DNA of 64,000 nucleotides from Ophiura sarsii (GCA_035610835.1 CM069446.1:47655625-47719624); one strand, 5' to 3'; numbered from the stretch's first letter, positions 1 through 13,640 are shown. Numbers and translations: made by a program. The notes: a model not told the origin generated them from the sequence alone.

Positions 1-2145
1 AAAGACTCTTTATGCGATACATATTTAGCTTTCACTCTAATTGAACTCGGCTGCTTATATCCGTCATAATTACGTTACTTTCAAATTATTATTATGATAA
101 AAATATATCAAATATATTTATCTTTGTATAACGCGTAATTGGAATAGCTATCATGTATTTGGTTGTGAGTGAAGAGAGTGAGGAAATGTATTTAAATGTT
201 TTGATATGTTTCTACGTACATAGTTCAAGGATGGTTTGGGAAAATTGGCGCGCCGAAACAGATCTGCTGCTCAGATCTTCTACCCAACATTTTAAAATCC
301 CTGTTACAACCTTAAAGGAACACAGAGAGATGTTTTCCTTGTTGAGATAGATGACATACATAGAAACCCTCTCATGAAAGGTTTCTTCAAAAAATCAGTT
401 AAAATGAAAAATAAATACATTCTCTCAGCATTTCCTACGGTATATTAGTGCTTTTCACTTTTTTGTATTTTTGGTTTAAAATCACCACCAAATGAATCAG
501 GGAGGTCATGACTATAATGCATCACGCAACAAGCCATGGGTGGTCTTCCAGGCTATTTTAAATAAACATGAAACAAATAAGTAAGAAGCCATCTGTAGCC
601 TTTAAGATGAATTTCGGTAATTTCGATGTGATCTACATCGAAACTCATAACGCTATAAAATCCATGAATTTTATATGAAATACTGCAAATTAATCTCTAT
701 AATTTTAGGTGGTAGTTAGTACGTATAATAGCGTTACGTTTGTGACAAAACCCAGCTTCTGAACAAATTAAGGGCTCCCTCCATGAATGATCTCTTAGTG
801 CCCCTTTAAGTGAATTGGAAATATGGTACTATAGGTCCAATAAATATGTATTGTTGTCGTGGGACACTGCATGCCCATGTACTTGATGCATGCACATTTT
901 ACAATGAAGATGCATCGAATCCACTATATGAATTACAGTTTAATACATTTTTGTCAATGAGTAAGTATTGAAAAATGTTACATGCGTTACGTCAAAAAAT
1001 GTCAAACATCATTAATTTATTTATTACGGGCTTATTACAAATTGCAATCGTAGCCCGAAGGCTAAATTATAGCAATGTAACGCAATCAAACGCAGCGGCA
1101 AAATGTGAAATTACAAATTATCAATCAATTAAATAGTAATTTCAATCAACACATGCTTATCAATTGAAATATTACTGCTGAAGGGGCGTAGAACAATGTG
1201 AATTAAAAATGGTGGTAATAACGGCAAAACATGCGGAGGAAAGATACTTGCTTTACGAGTGACAATGTTGTACTTCAAGCGCAAAATAACCTAACATTAG
1301 CCAAATTTGATTTAAAACTAGCCATTTCAAACCAAGATCGAAGCAAATTTAAGAATAGGGCCATATGGGCAGGAGGATTTTGACGAAAGGGGGGAGGGGT
1401 GTATTTCCCCTAGGTAAACCCTGGTGCCACCACTGTAGTTGATGCATTTTTGTATTTATTTTTAAATTCATATAAGTTTGTTATGGTCCGTTTATGTTTC
1501 GGTTCCTTGTCTTGACATTTACTCAACAAAACCTGATATGTGAATGTGCACTATTGACGTGAAAATACGTCGGCATCTTTGTATGTGTAGTTACACGATT
1601 TTAATTTTAAAGTTTAAATATGAATATTATGATCCCTATTAAGTGCCTAGGGCCCTTGCCAAGGTCATTGTACGGTGGACGGCTTTAGTTGTTACACAAT
1701 TCATGACATTGCGGATGCCGAATTCACCAATTTATATGGGATGATTTAGTATGACTTATAGCACGAGGCAGCGTAGCTATTAGGAATTAATAGCACTCAT
1801 CGACAGTGACCATTTTAGTGATGATTTATATGGCAGAGCTCTACCCTACACACCAGATACACACCACTTTCACAGTAGGACACCTCTCACTCACCCAGAC
1901 TTAGACAATCATCTACTATTAAACACACACACACCAAGTTGGGTAATAATTACAGTGCTGTAATTAATCAGGTTATTTACGATGTCAAATTTACAGCATT
2001 CTGAAGCTGTACAATAAGTGCAATTTGTGGAATTCTGGATTGGCTGTGTATGTGCTATTAATAATATTAGGGCTGCTTTGCAAAAGAAGATAAATGAAAC
2101 ATGTGTAATGATAGTTGAAAAGAAAATAATCATCGGATTAGTGAA
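1..2145. other. No gene seen
   Basis: AT-rich unique-looking DNA. Only a small palindrome, TTTCGATGTgatctACATCGAAA at 615-637, stands out. Confidence 0.6.
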
Positions 2146-2149
2146 TTAA

Positions 2150-2503
2150 AGGTAGATGACCCGATCACATTCCGATTTTCAACTTGAAGTTTTGTATTCT
2201 ACATGAAAGGTCATCCTTAAAAAAGTCGTGTTCCAAAGTTTGAGTTGCATAGCTCTAATGGTTCTTATTAGACGCACAAGATGCTGTGAACTGTACCCAT
2301 TGAGTAGTACACAAACCATATCGGTGGTTACCACCATTCGCGGTAATTCGACGTTATTTCATCGATTTCTCCGTAATTATACCGATTTAGGCCGTCAAAT
2401 TTCAATATGATGATGAGAAAAATACGAGCTTTCATATGATATGAAAATCTCCGTATGTTTGAAATAATTCTGTGTTACGAAAATGTGATCGGGTCATCTA
2501 CCT
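2150..2503 (+). mobile_element. TTAA-target MITE, family A, copy 1
   Basis: Flanked by TTAA at 2146-2149 and 2504-2507. The terminal inverted repeats (TIRs) are AGGTAGATGACCCGATCACA, 22 bp perfect. The body is homologous to 45112-45475 and, inverted, to 8106-8450, for example around AAAGTTTGAGTTGCATA. It has no transposase. TTAA targets are used by piggyBac and Kolobok elements; which one mobilised this family is unknown. Confidence 0.85.
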
Positions 2504-3402
2504 TTAATCCATGCTTATAATTAGAAGCAATGCTTTTTTTTTAGGGTGGGCTTTTAATTGGTTACTTTCAAATCATCGGAAAATCTATGGTGGCCCCTTA
2601 TAAGGAACCCTAGGGATAATACAGTTCTTTGAAGTAAGGAATAATAAAATACGTCGTACTACTTTTAACACTATTGTATATAGATGTATGTAGGCATGAA
2701 TGGCTCATTTCCTGGTTATACACTCAACATTGGTTTTCATGGCCTGCACTTGACTCATGGGCTAACTATACATTGACTATACATCTGGAAGATGCATTCC
2801 CGTGTAGAAGAAAAGAGGAAATAGAAAAACGGGAAACATCTTTTTACGAATTTTAGACACTATGCGTATTATAAATCAGGTAGACTTTATTATGACGAGT
2901 TATGACAAATCTAATAAATGTCACTTTTGCAGTCTTCTTAAGACGAATTGAGCAGTTAGTGTTGCGTAATGACTACTTTCTTCGCTTAGTGCGACACTGT
3001 TTCCGGGTGTTGTAACGGATGGTAACATTAGAAATGATTTAGTACACAAAATACTCTGATGTTGCTATCGGTTCAAAATGCAGTGCACATGTATTGGACT
3101 GAATAATTGAGCGATTTTATAGCGGTTATTTCTCTCTTCTTTATGCATTGAGTTACATACAGGGCACATACATGTATCTAAATGTTTCAATTTAGTATAA
3201 CATATCCTGCGGATATTGTTCAGATGACCGATTTAATTTTGGTCTACCTGGTTTTTGGGATGGAATTAGATACATTTCACGTTATACTAGTTTTACGTTA
3301 CGATGTGTTATACGTTGAAGTAATTACTATCACATTCGGGTTACTTTATGCATGAATAGGGTTACGTTGAGGAAAACATTTAAATACAGAGCGTGTAGGC
3401 TA

Positions 3403-4431
3403 TACAGGGTAGTTTAAAAAAAGTTAAATCATTGTTGTCAACCATTTGTGGCTACTTTCTAATGCAATTTGGTAAATATATTTACATTTTATCAAAGCAG
3501 AGGCTATAGTATGCGTTACTGGGCCAAAAATCTAAGACTAAGCTTATTTCGTTTATGACATGGAACTTGGTTTGTACACAGTTGCCTTCTCATCTTAGTC
3601 CATTTGACTAAGATATTCTAAACCGGATTCAAAGATATGAAAGATAACACTCTGAGAAAACAAAAAAAATGTCTTTATAATTAATAAGCAAACATTAGGA
3701 GTTGGTAAGGGAGCAGTTCCATTTATACGCGATAAATTTATCGCGACTGTATCGGGGCCTGATATGCTTTGGACCCGATGTTTTTCAAGTTGATTCGCGA
3801 TAAAATAGTCATCAGGCCCCGATAAAATAGACATCGGGGCCCGATACGAGGCCTCTACCATACCCTGGGGTATGTTTAGCAAATAGAGCGGGACATTGTT
3901 TAGCAAATACACGAGGATAATACAATTTACGTTAAACATCCATAATCAATAACATTATCTCTAAAAACATGAAATTCTGAATTTGTACCTTACAACTAGA
4001 ATAAATAGCCCGAAGCTCTATTTACATACTGACCACTTATCTTTCGTTATATTTAAACAAGCGGTAATACGCTACCCGATAAATAATCCTTTGCTTCTCG
4101 CAACTGTTCGCGCTAAAAATCTCATCGGGGCCTGATAAAAAACTCATCGGGGCCCGGAACATTCTCGCAATTTTTATCGCGTACAAATGGAACTGCTCCC
4201 TAAGTATTTTGACCAGATATGACTTCCATGGACCAGTTTATTTTGCACATGATATATATATTTAAAGATCCCTATTTTTATCAGCGAACATAATTCAGAC
4301 CTTACATTTGTTGCCCATTGGTGCTCAATAACAACCGCTTTTATAAGACGCAAAGAAGTGTATAAACGTGTGTTATTAAATAGAAGAAAATGACTGTCAG
4401 ATGTGGGTTACCTTTGTTTAACCACCCTGTA
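3403..4431. mobile_element. TA-target element with TACAGGGTRG termini (mariner-like)
   Basis: The left end is TACAGGGTAGTTTAA and the right end (reverse complement) is TACAGGGTGGTTAAAC. The termini resemble those of many mariner-like elements. No transposase frame is recognisable. A smaller MITE is nested at 3719-4200. Confidence 0.5.
3719..4200. mobile_element. PIF/Harbinger-like MITE
   Basis: The TIRs GGGAGCAGTTCCATTTRTAC extend about 30 bp into CGCGATAAA. TAA is duplicated at 3716-3718 and 4201-4203. A 3-bp TWA target and a GGG tip are the PIF/Harbinger hallmarks. The interior has repeated TCGGGGCC(T/C)GAT motifs on both strands. The frames over it are not genes. Confidence 0.7.
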
Positions 4432-4994
4432 TGTTATGCTTGACAAACAATATAGGATGGTCACTCAGACAGAACAATGTCCCATCGTAGAAACATTAAT
4501 GGTTTTGGTAATACAATCATCGAAAATGGTTTCATTTCAAGAAAGTATATGATTTCGTTATTAATACAGTTAACCATACGCTTGTCTCCGATCATAAGTT
4601 CCCTCCGGCTATTCTATAGTCTACGTTGAATAACCGGTCCATATTAATATGGATGTAATGCCATTTTTGGGGGAAGTATTTGTTCGATTGCAGCGGAGAA
4701 TTTGGCGATGATGGGGGCGGTTCGTCATATTTGATATTATGAATGCATTCAGCGTTGAAGCCTACATCAGTAATGAGTTACCATTTCTGAAACATCCTGA
4801 CGACGATTGCCTTAATTGTCTGCTTAGTGCTTAGTAATAGCAGCAACGTTCGTGGTTTTAGAGACCAATGTACAGAAATCTCTGTTGCTAATTTCACGTA
4901 TGGCGTTTTCCTTCACTTTCGCTTAAGAAATATAAAGTGACACGTGTCATTTTGTCTCTTTTGAGTTTCTCTAGAAGGGTAGGTGTAAACCCAG

Positions 4995-5190
4995 CCCAGG
5001 TTATTTTTAACGGGCACGTGTGCTCCAGTGGAATGAGCACCGCACTCATACTCGGAAGGTTGTGAGTTCGAGTCCCCCTGCAGCCAACGTGTTGTGTCCT
5101 TGGGCAAGACCGCACTTTACCGCACTTGCTTCTCTCTACCCAAGTGTAAAATTGGGTAACTGTCTAGAGATGATCACAATCTAAATGTCT
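4995..5190 (+). mobile_element. tRNA-derived SINE
   Basis: The segment has a pol III A-box-like stretch (GTGCTCCAGTGGAATGAGC) and a B-box-like stretch (GTGAGTTCGAGTCC) about 35 bp apart, as in a tRNA head. A conserved-looking body follows (TGTCCTTGGGCAAGACC, then CTTCTCTCTACCCAAGTG). This order is that of tRNA-headed SINEs found widely in deuterostome invertebrates. Minus-strand reading frames over it are shadows. Confidence 0.75.
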
Positions 5191-5492
5191 GATTGGAATA
5201 CGCGCAATTATTTCTATTTATATGATATGCAGCAAAACCTAAGTGAAGCGAACTGATTCTCATGTATCCTGAAAACCAGAATGAATGATATGGTTTTCTA
5301 TTCAGACAGATACTCATGCATTTTCGATTCTGACAGATATTCATGATATGTTTTATGTAAGAAATGATATGTTTTTAGAAGATCCCCTTAATAAAGATAT
5401 CATGGCTTAGTGCAAAGAGAAGTATATTACTACACAAAGAACAACCAATATCTGTCAATGATATGCTTGTCTTTTATTCTGTGCAATATATA

Positions 5493-6369
5493 CACATGGA
5501 AAAAAGTATCGCACCACTTGTTGAAAAGTGCAAATGTGGCCTCGAATTTTGCCACCATGGTGTGATATTAAGGATCATTTGTTTGCGTAAGCTGTCCAAC
5601 AAAATGTTATGCAATAAAAGGGCCACATTTTAGTTTGTGATGTAATCGATGTAATGTTTTTCAAGGCCAAAGTGAAAATGCATAAAACAAGTTGGGGTAA
5701 AACGCGATATTGAGAGGCCCAATGATTAATCTCTATAGTTGTAATCCTTGGTAACACATTCAAGTCTTCCAAGGTCAAAGGTCATCTGGGGTCAAATTTC
5801 AAAAGTTGCCCGATTGTCCTCACACATGAAAAAAACTCCCTTTTTCGTACGCCCAACGGTTATGGGGTCAAAGGTCAAAATAGGTCAATTTTTAAATAAG
5901 TTCAAATGACAAAAGCAATATTGCGGAAGTGTTGACCTAGGTCAAATACATTTTTAAAAATCAACGGTGACCTCATCGTATATGCTGAATTTATGAGCAA
6001 CAAAAAAATGGCATGTTTGGACTCATTCACTGTATTGTAGCCTATAACGTCTAAATGAAACATTTCTTGCGCCAAATACAGAACTAATATAATGACTATT
6101 TTAAGTTTTTAAAGTCTATTCAATATCGAGTTATACCCAAACTTGTTTCATGCATGTTTTTGGACAAAAGCATGCATTTTCCCCTTGGCCTTGAAAAACA
6201 TCACATCGATTACGTCACAAACTAAAATGTGGCCCTTTTAATGCATAGCATTTTGTTGGACAGCTTACGCAAACAAATGATCCTTAATATCACACCATGG
6301 TGGCAAAATTCGAGGCCACATTTGCACTTTTCAACAACAAAAAAGTGGTGCGATACTTTTTTCCATGTG
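5493..6369. mobile_element. TA-target MITE with 175-185 bp inverted repeats
   Basis: The arms at 5493-5668 and 6184-6369 are near-perfect inverted copies starting CACATGGAAAAAAGTATCGC, with TA on both outer sides (5491-5492, 6370-6371). The interior is unique and non-coding. TA targets and this tip resemble Tc1/mariner derivatives. Confidence 0.82.
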
Positions 6370-6371
6370 TA

Positions 6372-7589
6372 TATATATGTTTTCACGTCCAAAAACATAT
6401 CATTATTTTCATAAAAATCATATCATGATTCGTTCTGATTAGAAAAACATATGATTCTAGTGCTCAGTGTCGTTTGTCTTTTGCAGCTTTCATTAAATGT
6501 CTACACCTATGTTGAAATGAAAGCTCGCGGTGCTTCTCCACATCGTACGGCCCCTAAGGTTTTTCCAGGATTCACTAATTGGTGTTGAGTGTCTGTTTAA
6601 TGCAGAAATCCTTATGACTTTACAGCGTACGGTGGTGAGTGAATCTTGTTCAAGATGTCAACTCTCCATACAGAGGGTCTGATAGGCAGGCCTAGCTTAA
6701 TCTAGTATACGCTGCTTGAACAGGATGATGGTGAGATAAGAAGTTTAGCGCGGGATAAAACGTCAGCAATTGGATACATTGATTTGCCAAGATACATTCA
6801 GGATGTGGCGAATGCAACTGACAGACTCAAGTGAGAAATAGTCTACCTCTACTGTCTGGCGTAAAGTGGTTCATGTCTCACTACTATGTACAGCAATGTA
6901 AACTAACATCTTTGTTTTCACAGTGTGACATATAGATGAAAAAGAACTTACTTCTTTCCCAAGAAAGCCGAATCGTATATATTAATTAACTAACTTAATA
7001 AACAGGTGAGAAAGAGGTCCCATAGTTTGGTACAATTAATTTAATTTCCACCATCGGTGCTAGTTATGGACGAGAACAACTGTACAGGTCGCATAGTTTT
7101 GTACAAGGCACATCTATCACCTGTACTAATTATAATTAGGTCGATGACTTATCAAGTAAGACAATGGCGACCTAGTTTACATGTGGGTTTTATTGGATTA
7201 ATAGCCGTAGGTTCTTGTGAATATTGTATTGCGATTGGTCAATAGTTTAGAACAAGTAACAGTCACTACAGGAAGTAAGCATCTTCCTGTATAGCTCTAG
7301 TGTAACTTGTAATAGTTTTGATATATGTAGAGAGGTTAGTAAGGTTTGGGGACACTTTTATAACTAGACTCATCAAGACAACATCGAGATTAAGGGGTTA
7401 AGATATATATAATGATTGATAATATTAGAAAATATTAAGCCATCGAAATGACGCGTAAAGATTGCTGTACATAGCAAAAGAACACTAACTGTATTTCCAG
7501 TGCCTGGTTTGCATACACTACATTGAGTGTATGATGATGTACCGCTCGGAACGTCTACCCTACCCCACACACACACCTATGACCTTAAG
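6372..7589. other. No gene seen
   Basis: No long frames with coding character, no clear repeats. Confidence 0.55.
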
Positions 7590-7858
7590 GGCGGCGTTAA
7601 CCCCCACAAATATGAAATGTATTAAGCGCTGTAACTGTAGTGATGCATTAAAAAGTATACATTTTTGGAAAGGAAATGAGTCTGAGAATCTATGTTATCA
7701 AATCTTAAAAACGATTTTGTTTTTGTATCTAAAGATATAAAATCAGCAAACGGATAATCCGACTTATATCCTTTCCAAGAATGTATACCTGTATATACAT
7801 CACCTTAATAGTTCAAAAGTTATACAGCGCTTGATAAATTTCATGTTTTTTGGTTGTC

Positions 7859-7892
<34 letters not shown>

Positions 7893-7903
7893 ATACCCCT
7901 TAA
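7590..7903. mobile_element. Palindromic MITE family C, copy 1
   Basis: Inverted blocks GTATACATTTTTGGAAAGGA and TCCTTTCCAAGAATGTATAC flank the centre; outer blocks are AAGCGCTGTAACT and AGTTATACAGCGCTT. It is homologous to 34937-35222. A run of about 32 C (7861-7892) lies near the right end. Confidence 0.7.
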
Positions 7904-8105
7904 ACGCTGCCTAAAGAGAGGTTGTCCTATGGTGATTGCGCCGAGATAAGTGAAACTGATGGGCGGCGTTTGGTTCATAAGTGTTTATTGTGATGCTTGG
8001 AGATCCCAATGTTACGCGTACAATGTACCATTTCAGTGATTTACTATACAACTAAATCATAAAAATAACAAAAGCTTTTATTTACAGCATAACCGTAACT
8101 AATTA

Positions 8106-8450
8106 AAGGTGTATGTTCCGTTCAACTTCTTTTCACATCAAGATATGTTGATATCAGAAGAATCCCTATATTTTTCTCATTATGTCTGTAAAATCTTAGG
8201 GGCCAGAAATGTTACATTCGGAAATTATAGGCTAAAATGTGGTGAATTACTAACAAAGGTGGTTAACCACCAGTCAGTTTGTGTACTACTCAATGGGCAA
8301 ATGTATGGTGACCTTGAGCTTCTAAAATAAGAACCATTGCAGTTACGCAACTCAAACTTTGGAATGCGACAATTTTAAGGATGACTTTTCATGTAAAATA
8401 GAGGGGAAAAAACAAGTTGAAAATCGGGCCAGAAATCAGAACATATGCCT
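8106..8450 (-). mobile_element. TTAA-target MITE, family A, copy 2
   Basis: Inverted copy of the 2.15 kb element. TTAA lies at 8102-8105 and 8451-8454 and the termini begin AGG. It shares with copy 3 the blocks around GTGTACTACTCAATGGGC and TGGGAATGTGAC-like sequence in the body. The 73-codon frame inside it is accidental. Confidence 0.82.
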
Positions 8451-8454
8451 TTAA

Positions 8455-9180
8455 ACACTTTATTCGACAGCTAATGAGCTAAGTGGTAAGTAATTAAACG
8501 TTTAAATGAATAAATTAGTCGATATCAACACGTTTTACTCTTTAGCCAGATCATAACCAATTCAAAACTTTGATAGGTTGTGCGTGTTTCTTATTTATTA
8601 AGTCCAAACATGCCAAACAAAAGATCTGAACGTGTATCCGTTGTCGTTATAATGGCGTATTCTGCTACCACCTTTCATAACTGCAGGCTTTACGCATCGA
8701 TTTAAAAATGCTCCTGTTAAATGTACTGATGAATTCCGCCCTATAGGTAAATACGAGCTTCTATGTTACTATGCATAACCTCTGCAGCTATCTCGTAACC
8801 AACGAAATGAGTTCAAACTTACTAGCCGAATCGAAACCTATTTAATACAACAGAAATTATTATAGCGCACCTGTAATCATGTTATTTTTTACATGTACTG
8901 TGGTGACTATTATTAGGATTATCGTTCCATTAACAAAATGATTGATGCATAGTAGATACATGTTTTTTTTTGCGTATATCCTTGATTCGGGAATTTCGAT
9001 AGGCATGCATTATTAACTGAGATGACAAACAGAAATATTCATGTTGATATTTGATTGTGTTTACGGTTGCCATACCCGATTTTACCAAATTATTCACTGT
9101 TATTTTAGTCTGATATCACATTGCCCAAGTTATCAACATGTAAAATAGTTATTAGATAGGCTTTTTTGACTGGTATTCTT
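8455..9180. other. No gene seen
   Basis: AT-rich sequence between a TTAA MITE and an L2-like tail; nothing recognised. Confidence 0.55.
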
Positions 9181-9182
9181 AA

Positions 9183-9235
9183 TATAATAATAATAATAAT
9201 AATAATAATTTATTTATATAGCGCCCAAAAATACA
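9183..9235 (-). mobile_element. 3' end of an L2-like element or SINE
   Basis: An (AAT)n run followed by TTTATTTATATAGCGCC reads on the minus strand as GGCGCTATATAAATAAATT(ATT)n. This is the same 3' end type as the retroposon at 63.9 kb. No coding part is recognisable beside it, so it is either a very short truncated copy or the tail of a SINE using that 3' end. Confidence 0.5.
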
Positions 9236-9307
9236 TTAAACATATTTACCAGTTCAAACATTAAAAAATATATATATATAATAAACCGCACAGCAAAAAC
9301 TATTTAT

Positions 9308-9600
9308 AAGCTATAACCTTAATTTTATTTTATTCAAATTGGTCATTCCAAACGGGAGATATGTATTTTTCTACCAATTTTATGAAATTCAATATTTTCC
9401 AACTTTCACGTTACCACTATGACATTAACATGTTTTGCTGAATGGGGCGCAAGTTTAACATGTAGGCCTACTGGACATAAAATAAAGTTCCAGACCAACA
9501 GACACATGTCATATGTGACAAATAACCTCCATTTATTGGGATTAGTGCGATCAAAAAGTTATGAAAATGTTATTTTACTCCATTTGATACAAGAAAAAGC
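9308..9600 (+). repeat. Dispersed repeat D, copy 1
   Basis: Direct homology to 14890-15165: TATTCAAATTGGTCATTC, AAACGGGAGATATGT, GAATGGGGCGCAAGTT and TTTATTGGGAT. No termini or coding potential are recognised. Confidence 0.65.
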
Positions 9601-10407
9601 CAATTTTTATTTTTGTAAACAGTGCTTGTATTTACACATAACTATTTACTCACTACTGAACCTTCATATTGCTTGGTGGCTATAAATCCGTTTTATGTGC
9701 AATACTCCGCTACATTGTATGCCTATTTAATCGTTTTCAAGGAATTAGAAACGTTACGAGTATTACTGAGATAAGTGTTAACAAAATGTGACTAGAATAA
9801 TTGGCAATACTTATTTTTAACGAGATTGATTTGATAGAAGAACAGATCTCAGCTCTTTGACCAGTTCTTTCGTAACTAATTAAGTGTTATGAATATGTTT
9901 GTGAAATACCGTTATATCATAACATCGCAATATTCTGCATGCATTATCGTTTTAATAATCGGTAATTAGACAAACAATATGTAAATTAGGTCTAGTTAAC
10001 ACATTTCAACCGGAATAAAGTGTGTTATGTGTGTGAATACTTAACGCTACATTAGTGGTAACATCCACCACATTGGCTGTATTCTTAGAACAATTTCGAT
10101 TTCGCGCTTTTTTGTAAATATGTTGTAATTATGGAGCGCAATTAGGTATTGTCTTGAAAACGTTACCAATTTAGGACAGGAAGTATTTTTTCTGATTTTG
10201 TGTACAACGGGACCTGAATATTTTGACTCACCCTGTATCATCATCATTTGGGCTACTCCCTACCTGATGATTTTATAGTAGGTCCCATTTCATACTTGCG
10301 AAATTGCTGAACAGAGATGGTGATTGGTGGCCCCGTAGAATAGTCGGTCACACATCAGTCCTGAATCGTTCTAAATTGTGATCCACGTGAAGATAATATA
10401 AACTCCT

Positions 10408-10851
10408 CACAAAAAGTATCGAGACACTTAAAAATGCGCCAATAATTAACGGCCCTTAAGGGTATGGAGTATTCAAAGAAAATAACCCAGTGCATACTTT
10501 TGTTCTGCGTATTTTGACACCTCGATTATTAAGATGTGGTGTTGCGGAGCGGAGTTATTGTCATTTCAATGGTCGTAAAAGTGGCAATCATCCCTATAGA
10601 AAATGATCAGGTTTATGCTTTATACACACGTGTACGAAAATGCTTCTATAGGGTTGATTGTCACTTTTGAAGCTGGACCTACGACCATTGAAATAACAAT
10701 AACTCCACTCCGCAACATCGTATCTCTACAATCGAGGTGTCAAAGTATGCAGAACAAAATGATGCACTGAGTTATTTGGCTTTGATTGATCCATACTCTT
10801 TCGGGCCGTTAATTATTGGCTCATTTGTTAATTGTCTCGACACTTTTTTGT
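10408..10851. mobile_element. Palindromic MITE, about 445 bp
   Basis: The two halves pair over almost their whole length. The tip is CACAAAAAGTATCGAGACAC; inner blocks are CCAATAATTAACGGCC and CAATGGTCGTA/TACGACCATTG. No clean target duplication is visible. The tip resembles that of the 5.5 kb element. Confidence 0.75.
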
Positions 10852-10854
10852 GAT

Positions 10855-12320
10855 AAGTATACATGTACATTGTGTGTTAGCAACAAATCCTGTGCCATAC
10901 GACAACAATTATGTCTATATTCTATTTCCCCGTTACAACCTTCAACGACCCCATTAATTATAAAGCTATCAATAGCGATATTTAAGATAAAAAAGAACAA
11001 TATACCCGGAATGGTCTTGGTTTATGAACTGTGTGATCAAGTGGTGGTTGACTACGGGAAATTAATAGCTATTAATAGCTATTGATTCTATATTGCGTTT
11101 GAATTATTGACGTTCAAAGTATATATAATTTCAATAAATATATATACTTGATATTTTGCGAGATAACAAGTGTTCTTTCTTTATTAACATGATATAATTG
11201 TTATGGCAAAACCACTCTTGGTAGTTTGTTCTGATCAAGCTGCTAACTATGATTATGATCAATCGAAAGAATAAAATCAATTCTGGTGACATTGAGTGTA
11301 AATAATATCTCCTTAAATCAAGCTATGGTTTACTATAATGTTTCCTTAAGTTGATGTATGAGGCTCAGCGTTTCCTTCCATCTCGTATTATTAAAATGGA
11401 AACCAATTAAAGTTAAAACAAAATCAATATCATATTGTTTTCTTACCATATAGTAATAGAAGATTATGAAGTCATATGTCAGCATTAATGGTTCATTTCA
11501 GTTCATATTGAAAGGTGAATGTGTTTAACCTTTTTACCAGAACTAGTGATTATTGTTTTTAAAAAAATGATTTGTTATTCACCATCTCCCTCATACCATT
11601 AAAGTACAGTAGCCAAAAAGCGTTGTTAATATGCGACAAATCACGCTGCTAATGTGATACCAGCACGCCGATCAAACAGCACCATACGTGGATAATGTGT
11701 TTACGCGCTACGCGATCGCAGCCACAGCCGCAGTATGTGTTGTTTTATGGAATGATCGTACTGAAATGCACTACTGTGTGGAGACTTAATTGTATCAGTA
11801 ATGTACAACAACGCCTTATGGAGACTCATTTCCTTATGTAGACATGAAACCTTGATCCATAAGCAAAAAGACAGCAAACTGCCTTGCACACATATTTTAA
11901 TCACTCCCACTTCCCTCCCCATGGAGTGATCATGTGTGTGAAACAAAATTTACTATTTTAGGGAGACTTGTATCAGTTCGTCGCCACTTTATGGAGTTCC
12001 ATTTTACACTAAGTGTTTTTGTGTGTGTCTCCATAAGCATGATAAGGAATAGCTCAAACTAAAAAGACCTTGACTATTATTTTAATTTGATCATTTGAGA
12101 GATACGGTTCTTGAAAATAGTTTAAATTAAATTTTTAAAACTATTCAATTATGTTCATATTTGCATTGCCTATTTATGAAATGGAGTTCAAATCCGTGGT
12201 CGTTGTTGAAAGGGATTAAATCATGTTTCAGAGAATGTGCATCACCGATCTACAACTTGCGTTTTGCGCGTCTGCTTGTTTATTTCACGTGACACAATAT
12301 AGTATAGTTTAATCAGTTCC
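10855..12320. other. No gene seen
   Basis: Contains scattered TATGGAGACT/TCCATAAG motifs at 11730-12040 in both orientations, perhaps a decayed repeat. No coding support. Confidence 0.5.
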
Positions 12321-12322
12321 AC

Positions 12323-13175
12323 CCCAGCTGGCCATTTTACGTTTTTTAAACGTTAAAAACACGTTTCAAGTTGGTGAAAAAAACGTTTTAATATTACGTA
12401 TTAAAAACGTATATGTGTGGAGTTTTTTATGGGTTTTAATAACGTTTCCATGTAACGTTTTGAAAACGTTAATATAACGTGAAAATAACCATATTTAAAT
12501 GATTTAGTCTTGCAAGATGTTTCAAATACGTTTTAAAAACATATTTAAAACGATGTTTAACACGTTTTAAAAACGTTACACAAACACGAAACCTAATTAT
12601 AACCAATTTAAAAAGTTTTTGAAAACCTATATTAGATAATTGATAATTAATTGATAATTAACTGGCAATTTAAAGACCAATTCAATAATATGGCTTTTTA
12701 TTAACATTCTCCAACAAAATTGTTCATGTGTTTGTGAAGTAATGTTCTTATTTGCCATTTAATTATGAAATGATGCATGTAGCAGATCGAAAAACTATAT
12801 GAAAGGAAATAAATATACAATCCATATAGTGTTACCAAACCAATATAACCCAGGTAAGTGCGCATGCGTGTAATTGCCGACGTTTTTAAAAAACGTTTTA
12901 AAAACGATGGTCCAGGACCGTAATATTTGGTTTAATTTAGGTTGTAATATAACGTTCTATAAACGTTTTGATTTCGTTTCAATCATGTGTTCGTTTATAA
13001 GTATTGTGACAACATTAATTTAACGTTTTTATAACGTTTTGATAAAACGATTTGCAATACAAAAAATATGCTTTGAAACTGTAACGTTTTTAAGACGTTT
13101 TAAAAACGTTTAACAAAAACAAAACCTAATTAAACCCAATTCAAAACGTTTTGAAAACGTTTTGTGTTTACTGGG
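12323..13175. mobile_element. Foldback-type element with AACGTTTT arms
   Basis: The arms (12336-12620 and 12875-13170) consist of repeated quasi-palindromes of the type AACGTTTT-n-AAAACGTT. The ends read CCCAGCTGG and, on the right, CTGGG. The 12718-12870 core is unique except for an inverted match to 23996-24150. No transposase. Confidence 0.75.
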
Positions 13176-13184
13176 ACATTGGCG

Positions 13185-13640
13185 AGAAATATGCGGTTTT
13201 TATCTTTCCGCGCGTGCGTGAAAGTAATCCAAGCATTCACGTGCTATATTGCCATACATAAGCAAGCGTCACGCATACGATTCACAATGCGCCATAAGAC
13301 CATTTTGCGTGCCCACGCTCTTCTGAATTCATTCGCTACTGCAAGCAGGCTCTCCAATCTGAAACTGACAGAACCATACCTTAGTGAAGATGTAGCTTAA
13401 GGGGTCTTGATGCACGTGTCCTGGACATTTGTAGGTGGGCACTTATTTGAAAAAAGTATACAATTAAAAAAACCCACCTATAGCCACATCACACGCGGTT
13501 TTGGACGCACACACGCGTCTTGTCACGAATATGACGCACAGTACGTGTGTTGCCTTCGTTCGCGCCCGCGTCCTTTTGTGTTCATTCGCAGCGTGCTGCA
13601 AGGAGGCTTCACCAATTTGGAAGTAATCAAACTATAGTCT
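13185..13640 (+). repeat. GC-rich dispersed repeat, two copies in tandem
   Basis: 13200-13375 and 13480-13640 each carry GTCACG-x-ATACGA/ATGACG, CGCGCC or TGCCC, and a block ending AAACTATAG-like. A third copy is at 15165-15335. Reading frames here have no recognisable product. Confidence 0.45.

Noticed and set aside
4995..5070. A functional tRNA gene
   Set aside because: A- and B-box-like motifs exist, but the cloverleaf arms do not pair and a SINE body follows.
4894..5115. Minus-strand frames over 4.9-5.1 kb
   Set aside because: Antisense of the tRNA-derived SINE.
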